Source of the DNA: Bacteroidota bacterium
GTDB lineage: Bacteria > Bacteroidota > Bacteroidia > Cytophagales > Cyclobacteriaceae
Direction: 5' to 3'
Length of the DNA: 54,593 bases
Assembly: GCA_023412765.1 (NCBI GenBank)
Contig: JAEZBX010000028.1
Span: 1 to 54,593 of the forward strand
Part shown: positions 8,834 through 17,087 of the stretch, piece by piece
Position numbering within the stretch: position 1 is the stretch's first letter
Layout of the letters: the number at the start of each line of letters is the position of its first letter
The notes under the pieces: generated by a model
Told to the model about the DNA's origin: nothing
What the model saw: only the letters and a program-made list of their open reading frames with translations
The model's database searches: none
Program-made: the position numbers and the translations under genes

Positions 8834-8992
8834 AAATGTTGTTGACCAATGTTCTTTTAATTTTTGCGAGGTGAACCGAATGATTGCGTTTTGAACTTGC
8901 AATTATCAGAAACGGTTATAACGACATATTCAGAGCCAATATGTCGCAAAAGGAGCTAGTCCATTGGTGATCTGAATGTCAAAATTTCTGGA

Positions 8993-9024
8993 TTGGTGGC
9001 GATGCGTTCAATGGATTACCTTTT
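8993..9024 (+). promoter_or_regulatory. Putative clpB promoter
   Basis: TTG at 8993-8995, 21-nt spacer, TACCTTTT at 9017-9024, close to the Bacteroidota consensus TTG-N19-21-TAnnTTTG, about 30 nt before the clpB ATG. No CIRCE-type inverted repeat was seen. Confidence 0.4.
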
Positions 9025-9054
9025 GAGGTTGGTAATAAAAAAACTCATTAATCC

Positions 9055-11670
9055 ATGAACTTTGAAAAATTTACAATCAAATCTCAGGAAGCTTTACAGA
9101 AGTCTGCAGAGATTGCCATGAGTTTACAAAACCAGGCCATCGAACCTGGTCATATTCTCAAAGCGATCCTGGAAACTGATGAAAATGTTTCTGACTATAT
9201 TTTTAAAAAATCAAATGTAAACGCAACGATCCTGAACAATAAGCTTCAGGAAATTCTGCACGGTTATCCCCGCATATCGGGGCAGCAACCTTATTTATCA
9301 TCTGCGAGTAACGCACTGCTTCAACATGCAGAAAAAGAACTCCGGGAATTCAAGGATGAATACATCGCTATCGAACACCTACTGCTGGCATTGCTTGCGA
9401 GCAAAGACAAGGTAGGATCAATACTAAAAGATGCCGGTCTCGAAAGGCTTCCGTTGATTAAAGCGATAAAAGAGTTGCGTGGGGGTTCAAAGGTGACCGA
9501 TCAAAATGCTGAGGCAAAATACAAATCTCTTGAGCGTTATTCGAAAAACTTAAACGACCTGGCAAAACAGGGTAAGATAGACCCTGTGATTGGCCGTGAT
9601 GAAGAGATTCGTCGCGTTCTGCAAATCCTTTCGCGTCGGACAAAAAACAATCCCATTCTTTTAGGAGAACCCGGTGTTGGTAAGACTGCAATTGTTGAAG
9701 GTATGGCTCAGCGGATCGTAGACGGTGACGTTCCTGAAAATCTGAAAGACAAAATACTTGTGTCGCTGGATATGGGATTGCTCGTTGCGGGAGCAAAATA
9801 CAAAGGTGAATTTGAAGAACGCCTCAAGGCCGTCATCAAGGAAGTAACAGACTCAAACGGTCAAATCATTCTATTTATAGATGAGATCCATACCCTTATA
9901 GGAGCAGGCGGTGGAGAAGGCGCGATGGATGCAGCAAACTTGTTGAAACCCGCACTCGCGCGGGGTGAACTGCATGCAATTGGTGCAACGACCCTGAAGG
10001 AATATCAGAAATATATAGAAAAAGATAAGGCTTTAGAGCGCCGGTTCCAGGCCGTAATGGTTGATGAGCCCAGCATTGAGGATTCGATTTCCATTTTGCG
10101 GGGTATTAAGGATAAGTATGAATTACACCATGGAGTCCGGATAAAAGACGATGCTGTAATAGCATCCGTGGAACTTTCAAGCCGGTACATCAGCGATCGT
10201 TTCTTACCCGACAAGGCGATCGACCTGATGGATGAGGCAGCTGCGAAGCTGCGGCTGGAAATGGACTCGTTGCCCGAAGAGTTGGATGAACTCAACAGAA
10301 AGATCATGCAATTGGAAATTGAGCGCGAGGCAATCCGAAGAGAAAAAGACAAGGAAAAGGAAGGTGTACTTAGCAAAGAAATTGCAGAACTCAACGAGGT
10401 GAGGAATTCCTTAAAAGCGAAATGGGAAAGTGAAAAAGAGGTAGTCCATGGAATCCAACGAGAAAAAGAAAACATCGACAAACTAAAGTTTGAAGCTGAG
10501 CAAGCAGAAAAGGCTGGAGACTACGGAAAGGTTGCTGAGATCCGTTATGGGAAAATTACTGAAGCCGAGCGAAGACTGGATGAGTTCCAAAAGAAAATGA
10601 AAGAAATGCAAGGCGAGCAATCCTTGCTGAAAGAGGAAGTTGACAGCGAAGACATAGCACAGGTGGTTGCAAAATGGACAGGTATCCCGGTTTCGAAGAT
10701 GCTTCAAAGCGAACGTGAAAAACTCCTTCACCTGGAAGAAGAATTGTCGAAACGTGTGGCAGGACAAGAAGAGGCCATTGGCGCACTAAGCGATGCAGTG
10801 AGACGAAGTCGCGCGGGATTGCAAGATCCCAAGCGTCCCATAGGTACATTCATTTTTATGGGTACTACCGGTGTAGGTAAGACGGAATTGTCGAAAGCAT
10901 TAGCCGACTATTTATTCAATGATGACAATGCGATGGTGCGTATCGACATGAGCGAATACCAGGAACGTCATAGCGTCAGCAGGTTGATTGGTGCACCTCC
11001 GGGTTATGTTGGATATGATGAAGGTGGTCAGTTAACAGAGGCCGTTCGAAGAAAACCTTATTCGGTGATACTACTCGATGAAATAGAAAAAGCGCACCCA
11101 GATGTCTTTAACATTCTGCTTCAGGTTTTGGATGAAGGCAGGTTGACCGACAACAAAGGACGCGTTGCCAATTTCAAGAATACGATTATCATCATGACCA
11201 CAAATATCGGTTCGCACCTCATCCAGGAAAACTTTCAGAAGATCACTCCTGAAAATTATTTCGAGGTTGTTGAAGGAACCAAAGAGGAAGTGCTTGATCT
11301 GCTAAAAAAGACAGTGCGTCCAGAGTTTCTGAACCGAATTGACGAAGTAATAATGTTCAGACCGCTGACGCAGAATGATATCAGGAAGATCGTGGATATT
11401 CAGGTGGATCTGATTGAAAAGAGACTGCTCGAAGCCGGCGTAAGGATTGAGGTTTCACCTTCCGCCCGTGCGCGACTGGCTAAGTTAGGTTTCGACCCGC
11501 AATTCGGAGCGAGGCCGCTCAAACGTGTTATTCAGCGTGAGCTATTAAATGAGCTCTCGAAACAAATACTCGCCGGAAAGGTTCAAAAGGAATCGGTAAT
11601 ATTTATTGATTTAATAAATGAAACAGATTTCTCTTTTGAGAACCTTGAGCCGGCAGAAGTTGTTAAGTAA
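9055..11670 (+). CDS. clpB: ATP-dependent chaperone ClpB
   Basis: 871 residues, the usual ClpB length. The order is an N-terminal Clp repeat domain (residues ~1-145), a first AAA+ module with Walker A GEPGVGKT (from residue 204) and Walker B ILFIDEIHT, a long charged middle coiled coil (~400-530, rich in EKEREAIRREKDKEKE-like heptads), and a second AAA+ module with Walker A GTTGVGKT (from residue 603), the pore loop GYVGYDEGG and Walker B VILLDEIEK. It disaggregates proteins together with DnaK, DnaJ and GrpE; grpE and dnaJ are at 34323-36000. Cytoplasmic. Monocistronic with a strong terminator; the heat control element is not obvious. Confidence 0.98.
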   Translation: MNFEKFTIKSQEALQKSAEIAMSLQNQAIEPGHILKAILETDENVSDYIFKKSNVNATILNNKLQEILHGYPRISGQQPYLSSASNALLQHAEKELREFKDEYIAIEHLLLALLASKDKVGSILKDAGLERLPLIKAIKELRGGSKVTDQNAEAKYKSLERYSKNLNDLAKQGKIDPVIGRDEEIRRVLQILSRRTKNNPILLGEPGVGKTAIVEGMAQRIVDGDVPENLKDKILVSLDMGLLVAGAKYKGEFEERLKAVIKEVTDSNGQIILFIDEIHTLIGAGGGEGAMDAANLLKPALARGELHAIGATTLKEYQKYIEKDKALERRFQAVMVDEPSIEDSISILRGIKDKYELHHGVRIKDDAVIASVELSSRYISDRFLPDKAIDLMDEAAAKLRLEMDSLPEELDELNRKIMQLEIEREAIRREKDKEKEGVLSKEIAELNEVRNSLKAKWESEKEVVHGIQREKENIDKLKFEAEQAEKAGDYGKVAEIRYGKITEAERRLDEFQKKMKEMQGEQSLLKEEVDSEDIAQVVAKWTGIPVSKMLQSEREKLLHLEEELSKRVAGQEEAIGALSDAVRRSRAGLQDPKRPIGTFIFMGTTGVGKTELSKALADYLFNDDNAMVRIDMSEYQERHSVSRLIGAPPGYVGYDEGGQLTEAVRRKPYSVILLDEIEKAHPDVFNILLQVLDEGRLTDNKGRVANFKNTIIIMTTNIGSHLIQENFQKITPENYFEVVEGTKEEVLDLLKKTVRPEFLNRIDEVIMFRPLTQNDIRKIVDIQVDLIEKRLLEAGVRIEVSPSARARLAKLGFDPQFGARPLKRVIQRELLNELSKQILAGKVQKESVIFIDLINETDFSFENLEPAEVVK

Positions 11671-11743
11671 GTGGTTTAAGGATTGTGATTCCCTCCCAAG
11701 CCATTGGGAAATGGATGTGTTGGTTCGAGGGGGTTTGGTTTAG

Positions 11744-11773
11744 GCCCCGGGGTGGTTCCCGGGGCTTTTTTTT
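11744..11773 (+). terminator. Intrinsic terminator after clpB
   Basis: Perfect 8-bp all-GC stem (11744-11751 with 11758-11765), 6-nt loop, then eight T residues. Confidence 0.93.
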
Positions 11774-11819
11774 GATTGAAAAACTTTTTCAAACTTCGCA
11801 ACCCTAAAAATGTAAATGA

Positions 11820-13013
11820 ATGCGGAATAAACTTATACTACTCATCTCTATCTTCTTTGTTTGTGTTCAGGGATATTCACAGGTTGAGACTTTCCCGACT
11901 CCCTATTTTTCGTACTCGGATGGTCTGGGATTTACCTCGGCAGATAGCCTTTTCATGTTAAATATCCGATTCAGGATGCAAAATCGCCTCGCTCTAACAT
12001 CCGAATCGGAGAGTGATTTGGACATTGCAGAAGTTGAGGCACGTGTAAGAAGGCTACGGCTTCGATTTGATGGCTTCATTTATAATCCCCGGCTTACCTA
12101 TGTCATTCAATTGTCATTCACCCGCGCCGATATGGACTTCGATGATACGGGGTTTCCGAATATAATTCGGGATGCAATGGTCATCTATAAAGTAAGCGAC
12201 AACTTTTCCATGGGGATTGGTCAAACAAAACTACCCGGAAACCGGCAGCGGGTAAATTCATCTGGCGATTTGCAATTTGCGGATCGATCCATTGTGAATT
12301 CCACTTTCAATGTTGATCGGGATTTCGGCGTCCAATTTTATTATAACAACAGCATCAAGGATTTCCACTATGTGCTGCGCGGAGCGATTTCCTCCGGCGA
12401 CGGGAGAAATATTGTTTCATCCGATCGGGGGCTTGCTTACACAGGAAGGCTTGAACTATTGCCTTTGGGAAAGTTTTCAAACGACGGCGATTATTTTGAG
12501 GGCGATCTTGCAAGGGAGCCTGAGCCGAGGATTTCTATCGGTCTGTCTTATTCAAGTAACCAAAATGCGATACGTACTGGTGGGCAACTTGGTACTTATC
12601 TTTATGAACCCCGCGATATCTACACTGGTATGATCGATTTTCTTTTCAAACACAATGGCTGGTCATTTGCCTCCGAATATCTAAACAGACGCTCTTCAAA
12701 TCCTGTAACCACAAACGGAATGGGTGATTTCAGTCACGTTTATATTGGCCGGGGATTCAATGCTCAGGGGGGCTATCTATTTAAAAGTAATTTTGAAATC
12801 GCAGGAAGGTTTTCAGAAGTTAGACCAAACGCAGATTTGTGGGCCTATGAAAACAGAATAAGGCATTACACCATAGGGGCCTCAAAATATATTCGCGGAC
12901 ATCGTCTGAAGCTACAAACCGACCTTACCTATGAACAAAATACCGCGTTAGGCCAAGGTTCGCCTACGGACGACAACTGGCAGCTAAGGTTCCAAATAGA
13001 GGCAGGTATCTAG
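11820..13013 (+). CDS. Outer-membrane porin, phosphate-selective OprO/OprP-like
   Basis: 397 residues with a Sec signal peptide (hydrophobic LILLISIFFVCVQGYS). The mature protein alternates short polar and aromatic strands typical of a 16- or 18-strand beta barrel. It shows the N-terminal family landmarks LFMLNIRFRMQNR and VRRLRLRFDGFIYNPRLTYVIQ, and the FSMGIGQTKLPGNRQR and STFNVDRDFGVQF blocks of the porin O/P family. Anion or phosphate selectivity is only a family name; several Bacteroidota members have no known substrate. ATG occurs at 11816 and 11820; only the latter is in frame. It follows the clpB terminator and therefore needs its own promoter. Confidence 0.82.
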   Translation: MRNKLILLISIFFVCVQGYSQVETFPTPYFSYSDGLGFTSADSLFMLNIRFRMQNRLALTSESESDLDIAEVEARVRRLRLRFDGFIYNPRLTYVIQLSFTRADMDFDDTGFPNIIRDAMVIYKVSDNFSMGIGQTKLPGNRQRVNSSGDLQFADRSIVNSTFNVDRDFGVQFYYNNSIKDFHYVLRGAISSGDGRNIVSSDRGLAYTGRLELLPLGKFSNDGDYFEGDLAREPEPRISIGLSYSSNQNAIRTGGQLGTYLYEPRDIYTGMIDFLFKHNGWSFASEYLNRRSSNPVTTNGMGDFSHVYIGRGFNAQGGYLFKSNFEIAGRFSEVRPNADLWAYENRIRHYTIGASKYIRGHRLKLQTDLTYEQNTALGQGSPTDDNWQLRFQIEAGI

Positions 13014-13044
13014 CACAACTTTTCCTTCCCCACTTTTTTAATCA

Positions 13045-13064
13045 ATTACGAAATTTCTCGTAAT
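13045..13064. promoter_or_regulatory. Inverted-repeat operator 1 of the BlaI/M56 operon
   Basis: Perfect dyad: half-site ATTACGA, 6-nt spacer, TCGTAAT. Located just upstream of the -33 element; the second copy is at 13102-13121. Probable binding site for the adjacent BlaI-type repressor. Confidence 0.7.
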
Positions 13065-13070
13065 AAATCT

Positions 13071-13100
13071 TTGTTATTTGCGTTACCTGACGTATCATTG
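13071..13100 (+). promoter_or_regulatory. Promoter of the BlaI/M56 operon
   Basis: TTG at 13071-13073, 19-nt spacer, TATCATTG at 13093-13100 (one mismatch to TAnnTTTG). It fits exactly between the two dyads, so repressor binding would cover both flanks. Confidence 0.6.
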
Positions 13101-13101
13101 T

Positions 13102-13121
13102 ATTACGAAATCATTCGTATA
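13102..13121. promoter_or_regulatory. Inverted-repeat operator 2 of the BlaI/M56 operon
   Basis: Half-site ATTACGA (13102-13108), 6-nt spacer, TCGTAT with one outer mismatch to operator 1. It starts two bases after the -7 element and its last base is the A of the repressor start codon, so it should cover the transcription start. Confidence 0.7.
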
Positions 13122-13507
13122 TGAAAGAGAGTACTGTAAAAGCAACCGAAAAAGAATTAGAAATCCTCCAGATCGTTTGGAAGAAGGGGTCGGCATCGGT
13201 GAAAGATGTTCACGAAGCGCTCGGCGGCGACGAAACAAATGGGTATACCACAATCCTGAAGCTGATGCAGATTATGCACGAAAAAAACCTGTTGACACGC
13301 CAAAAACAAGGTAAGCTTCATCTGTATGAAGCGGTCCCTACTCTGGAGAATACTCAACAGCAGATACTTGATAAAATGATAAAGACAGTTTTTCAGGGAT
13401 CGGCGACACAACTGGTGATGAGTGCACTGGGAAACCGGAAATCCTCTAAAGAGGACTTGCAAGAGATCAGGAAATATTTGGAAAAACTTGAAGGAAATGA
13501 AAAATGA
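13121..13507 (+). CDS. BlaI/MecI-type transcriptional repressor
   Basis: 128 residues. The N-terminal winged helix spans about residues 8-80: ATEKELEILQIVWKKGSASV, DVHEALGG, the recognition helix around GYTTILKLMQIMHEK and the wing GKLHLYEAV. The C-terminal ~45 residues form the dimerisation helices. In this family the dimer represses its own operon and is cleaved when the M56 sensor protease is activated; an asparagine/phenylalanine-type cleavage site is not evident. The stop overlaps the M56 start (ATGA), so the two are translationally coupled. Two identical-looking dyads flank the promoter, supporting autoregulation. Confidence 0.92.
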   Translation: MKESTVKATEKELEILQIVWKKGSASVKDVHEALGGDETNGYTTILKLMQIMHEKNLLTRQKQGKLHLYEAVPTLENTQQQILDKMIKTVFQGSATQLVMSALGNRKSSKEDLQEIRKYLEKLEGNEK

Positions 13508-15420
13508 AAGCAATTGTTGACTTCTTCAGCTCCTATTGGTTTGAAATCGTGGGCTACACATTGATTCACTCTGTTTGGCAGGGACTGCTTATTTTGGTAA
13601 TCATCGCTGTTCTATTACGATCTCTCCCTTCAAAATCTTCAATCCTGAGATACACCATTGCAACGGCCGGGCTATTCTCGATTCTATGCGCATCTCTTGT
13701 AACCATTTTCATATTGAAGGCCGAAGAGCCCGGTTCAAAAATATTAACCGCAAATGATTATCAACTCATCAATATCGGAATTACCGTCGACGACTCGTTG
13801 CCTTTGCTTGCCAGTGTAGAAGGGTTCGTAGAGAATTGCATGCCACTCTTCCTGATGTTATGGATAGTTGGAGCCCTATTCTTTGTGATGCGCATATTCG
13901 TAGGACTAGCTTACGTAAATCGCTTGCGCGAGGAATCAATTCCTGTAGGGAATAAATGGAACAGTTACATTCAGGAAATTTCAAGCCGTTTAAAGATTGA
14001 GCGTGTGATTACTCTCGCTGAGTCGGCAGCTATTGATGCTCCGGTAGTAATTGGCTGGGCTAAACCATTCATTCTAATACCAATTGGTATGTTCGCCGGT
14101 CTTTCAACAGCACAACTTGAAACCATTTTCATTCATGAATTAATGCACATCAGACGAAAGGATTACCTCGTTAACCTCATTCAATCTTTTGTGGAAGCGG
14201 TGTACTTTTTTAACCCTTTCGTGTGGATCATTTCCAATATCGTTAAAAGAGAACGCGAACTCTGCTGCGATGATGGTGTTGTCGAGCTACACGGTAATAC
14301 TGCTGCCTATGCCAGTGCACTTGCTGCATTGGAGGAAGCGCGGGTATCCGGAACTGCCTTATCATTATCCCTTACGGGAAATAAAAATGAATTGTTAAAA
14401 AGAATTAAGAGACTTATGGAAAAATCGGCTCATCATCACTACAGTGATGGAAAAGTAATTCCGGCCGTGTTACTGATTGTCGGTATCATGTGCGCATCCT
14501 GGATATCAACCTCAACGGGACCATCAAGCGAAGATACAGCTTTCACGCCTACCCAAACCGTTGTGCAGGACACAACAAAAAAGGATAAGAAGAAAGCAAA
14601 AGCACGAAAGAAAGTGGAAAGCAACCATGCATCAAAGGATAATGAAGACGTCGAGGTCGACAATAAAGTGGAGGTTGATGAGAATATTGAAGTGGAAAAA
14701 TCGGTCGAAAACGAATTTGAAGAAAATCACTCATATGCAGCGCCCCTGCCAGATTTTGACCTTCCACCAATTCCGGACGTTGCTGCCATGATTCCACCTA
14801 TGGCCGATCTTGAAATTTTAATGAAAGATTTTGAAGCTCCGAACTTCGATTGGAACAATAAAGATTGGGAAAGATTCAGCCAGGAGTTCGAAGAAAAATT
14901 CAGGTCAAAGTTTGGAGACTTCTACGGAAAGAATGAAAAAGATATTGAAAAAATGCTGGACGAAATCCAGCAGAACCTTAACAGTGGCCTAGGTAACGAC
15001 TTTGAAATTAAGATGCAGGATTTTGCGATGAAGCACGAGAGGTGGGCCAGGGATCATGCTGATAAGTTAGCGCAGCAAGCAGAAAAAATGGCGTTACAGG
15101 GAGATCACTTCGCAAAGCTAGGCGAAGACATGCAGCGAATGGGCGAAAAATTTCACGAGGAGTTTGAGAAAAATCACAAAGAATTTGAAAAACAACACAA
15201 AGCCTTTGAAGAAAAGGCCAAGAGTTTCGACAAGGCGTTTAGAGATGAATTAACGAAAGATGGGTATCTGGAAGAGGGGGAAAAATTTAAAGAGATTGAA
15301 ATCTCTAATGGTGTCTTAAAAGTCAATGGAAAGGCTATAAAGCCAGAGCATCAAAAGAAATATGATGAGCTTCGCGAAAAATATTTTCCGAACCCTGGAC
15401 GTCTTATGAGATTGGATTGA
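13504..15420 (+). CDS. M56 (BlaR1/MecR1-like) membrane metalloprotease with a long charged C-terminal region
   Basis: 638 residues. The first ~340 residues hold several membrane segments (about 15-35, 45-70, 110-135 and 315-335) and the zinc protease site HELMH (His211 to His215) with a downstream ERELCCDDGVV helix. Beyond the last membrane segment, residues ~360-638 are not a penicillin-binding domain; they are a lysine/glutamate-rich stretch, a proline-rich acidic patch and then a long helical region full of phenylalanine-spaced charged heptads, ending in a small FKEIEISNGVLKVNGK strand pair. In BlaR1 the extracytoplasmic domain senses the ligand, so this tail may be the sensor; beta-lactam sensing is not supported. 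Coupled to the repressor upstream. Confidence 0.9.
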   Translation: MKAIVDFFSSYWFEIVGYTLIHSVWQGLLILVIIAVLLRSLPSKSSILRYTIATAGLFSILCASLVTIFILKAEEPGSKILTANDYQLINIGITVDDSLPLLASVEGFVENCMPLFLMLWIVGALFFVMRIFVGLAYVNRLREESIPVGNKWNSYIQEISSRLKIERVITLAESAAIDAPVVIGWAKPFILIPIGMFAGLSTAQLETIFIHELMHIRRKDYLVNLIQSFVEAVYFFNPFVWIISNIVKRERELCCDDGVVELHGNTAAYASALAALEEARVSGTALSLSLTGNKNELLKRIKRLMEKSAHHHYSDGKVIPAVLLIVGIMCASWISTSTGPSSEDTAFTPTQTVVQDTTKKDKKKAKARKKVESNHASKDNEDVEVDNKVEVDENIEVEKSVENEFEENHSYAAPLPDFDLPPIPDVAAMIPPMADLEILMKDFEAPNFDWNNKDWERFSQEFEEKFRSKFGDFYGKNEKDIEKMLDEIQQNLNSGLGNDFEIKMQDFAMKHERWARDHADKLAQQAEKMALQGDHFAKLGEDMQRMGEKFHEEFEKNHKEFEKQHKAFEEKAKSFDKAFRDELTKDGYLEEGEKFKEIEISNGVLKVNGKAIKPEHQKKYDELREKYFPNPGRLMRLD

Positions 15421-15432
15421 CTGGTTGGACCT

Positions 15433-15909
15433 TTATTGCGGTACTGATTTTTCAACACGAACACCGACAGCGAGAATTCCCTTCAACGTATCAACTCTCA
15501 TCAGTTGTTCAAGTTTGATCTTATAACGTCCGCGGTGCTTGAACTGGTAATCTGTTAGCAGTGGAAAACTGTGATCATAAATATCGCCAAGGCCGCTATT
15601 GCCGAAAGGCTTACCGGTCTTCGCGTCAAACAAATATTGTGATACTAACTTTGTCTCAATATCAGCGCCGGTCGAGTCCTGCAAATAATAGTTAAAAAAG
15701 ATTCGTGCATAGGGATACGATACTGAGTTTCTGATATTCCCATACAAAGTATATTTATCCGCCGGCTGTTCTATTGTAAACTCGAACTCGGGTTTTTCAT
15801 TCACATTCCAATACCGGTCAGGAAAATCAGTATTTTGTTCATACAGCCGTGAGTGATCGCAGGCAAAAAGAACTACTAACACAAGGAAACCAAAAACCAA
15901 AGCTTTCAT
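15433..15909 (-). CDS. gldH: Gliding motility lipoprotein GldH
   Basis: 158 residues. A short signal ends in a lipobox-like VVLFAC with the lipidated cysteine at residue 17. The mature protein shows the GldH pattern: a YWNVNEKPEFEFTIEQP strand, YTLYGNIRNSVSYPYARIFF, the SGLGDIYDHSFPLL turn and a C-terminal GILAVGVRVEKS strand. GldH is needed for gliding and the associated type IX machinery in Flavobacterium (established); its exact role here is inferred. Its start overlaps the ricT stop by 4 nt (ATGA), and it is the last gene of the purD-ricT-gldH operon, convergent with the M56 gene 12 nt away. Confidence 0.9.
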   Translation of the reverse strand: MKALVFGFLVLVVLFACDHSRLYEQNTDFPDRYWNVNEKPEFEFTIEQPADKYTLYGNIRNSVSYPYARIFFNYYLQDSTGADIETKLVSQYLFDAKTGKPFGNSGLGDIYDHSFPLLTDYQFKHRGRYKIKLEQLMRVDTLKGILAVGVRVEKSVPQ

Positions 15910-17084
15910 CGTTGATCGCCGGGTTTCGGTTTACGATTATTTCTATTGTTGCGTCGTGGATCGCGCGCATCACCTCCACCTCCGGTTTTTTTCTTCTTCC
16001 GTTTTTTCGATTTGCCTTTAAATTTCTGATCCATTCTTGCGAGGTCACTATTAAGTGTCTCTACCGGAATTTTTTCTGCCTCAACATCAACCTCGAGAGT
16101 AGCAGGTTTCTTGCCTTCCCGATTCATCCGGAGGATCTGGTTAACGCGTTGAATATTCAGCGGATACCAGGTATTCTCTTCACTGAAGCCAAACCACATT
16201 ATCTTCCTGAAGATGTCGGTCTTTTGAAGAGTTGCTTCACCCTTATCCGTTAAGAGAGGACCTTCAATTTTCGGAATGTCCTCAAGGGCTTCCATATACG
16301 TTTCGAGTTCATAGTTAAGACAGCACTTCAATCGACCACACTGGCCGGAAAGCTTGCTCGGGTTTAGAGAAAGATTTTGATAGCGCGCAGCACTCGTAGA
16401 AACATTCTTAAAATCGCTCAACCATGTTGCACAACAAAGTTCCCTCCCACATACGCCAATACCTCCTAAACGTCCAGCTTCCTGTCGCAGGCTGATCTGT
16501 CGCATTTCAACCCTTATCTTGAATTCACCTGCGAGTACTTTAATAAGCTCACGAAAATCCACGCGATCATCAGCGGAATAGAAAAAAGTTGCCTTCATAT
16601 TATCAGCCTGGTATTCAACATCAGAAAGCTTCATTTCCAATCTCAAGTCCCTGATGATTTCGCGAGTACGATACAAAGTAGGGAGCTCTCTTTTCTTGAC
16701 CTCCTCGAACTTTTCCAAATCCTTTTGATGGGCAATACGATAGATTTTCTTGACGTCATCATCGTTGTTCACTTTTTTCTTTTGCATCTGCAAACGAACC
16801 AGCTCGCCTTGCAAAGACACATAACCAATATGGTGACCGTTGGGAACTTCTACTACTACAGCATCACCTGTTGTAAGATTAAAATTGTCAGCATTGCGGA
16901 AAAACTCCTTGCGACCATTTTTAAACCTCACCTCAACTATTTTGAATTTATCTTCCGCAGGCATGTCCATGTTGGAAAGCCAGTCGAACACATTCATCTT
17001 ATTGCAACCGCCCGTATTACAGGCACCGTTATTCTTACAGCCAGCGACGGTCCCATCTTTGGTTGTACCACATGAGCATCCCAT
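15906..17084 (-). CDS. ricT: RicT-like PSP1-domain protein
   Basis: 392 residues. The N-terminus is cysteine-rich (C3, C5, C16, C22, C27, with GCSCG and CNTGGC), then comes the PSP1 domain, whose hallmark is CGRELCCATW followed by SGQCGRLKCCLNYE (about residues 215-265). The last ~40 residues are lysine/arginine/glycine-rich and look disordered. RicT in Firmicutes forms an iron-sulfur complex acting in RNA processing and development (family knowledge); the Bacteroidota version, coupled to gldH, is of unclear role. It begins 3 nt after purD and overlaps gldH, so it is translated from the same message. Confidence 0.88.
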   Translation of the reverse strand: MGCSCGTTKDGTVAGCKNNGACNTGGCNKMNVFDWLSNMDMPAEDKFKIVEVRFKNGRKEFFRNADNFNLTTGDAVVVEVPNGHHIGYVSLQGELVRLQMQKKKVNNDDDVKKIYRIAHQKDLEKFEEVKKRELPTLYRTREIIRDLRLEMKLSDVEYQADNMKATFFYSADDRVDFRELIKVLAGEFKIRVEMRQISLRQEAGRLGGIGVCGRELCCATWLSDFKNVSTSAARYQNLSLNPSKLSGQCGRLKCCLNYELETYMEALEDIPKIEGPLLTDKGEATLQKTDIFRKIMWFGFSEENTWYPLNIQRVNQILRMNREGKKPATLEVDVEAEKIPVETLNSDLARMDQKFKGKSKKRKKKKTGGGGDARDPRRNNRNNRKPKPGDQR

Positions 17085-17087
17085 CTT

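Noticed and set aside
10005..10481. Leftward 158-codon frame inside clpB
   Set aside because: Serine/phenylalanine-rich antisense shadow of the charged coiled coil of ClpB.
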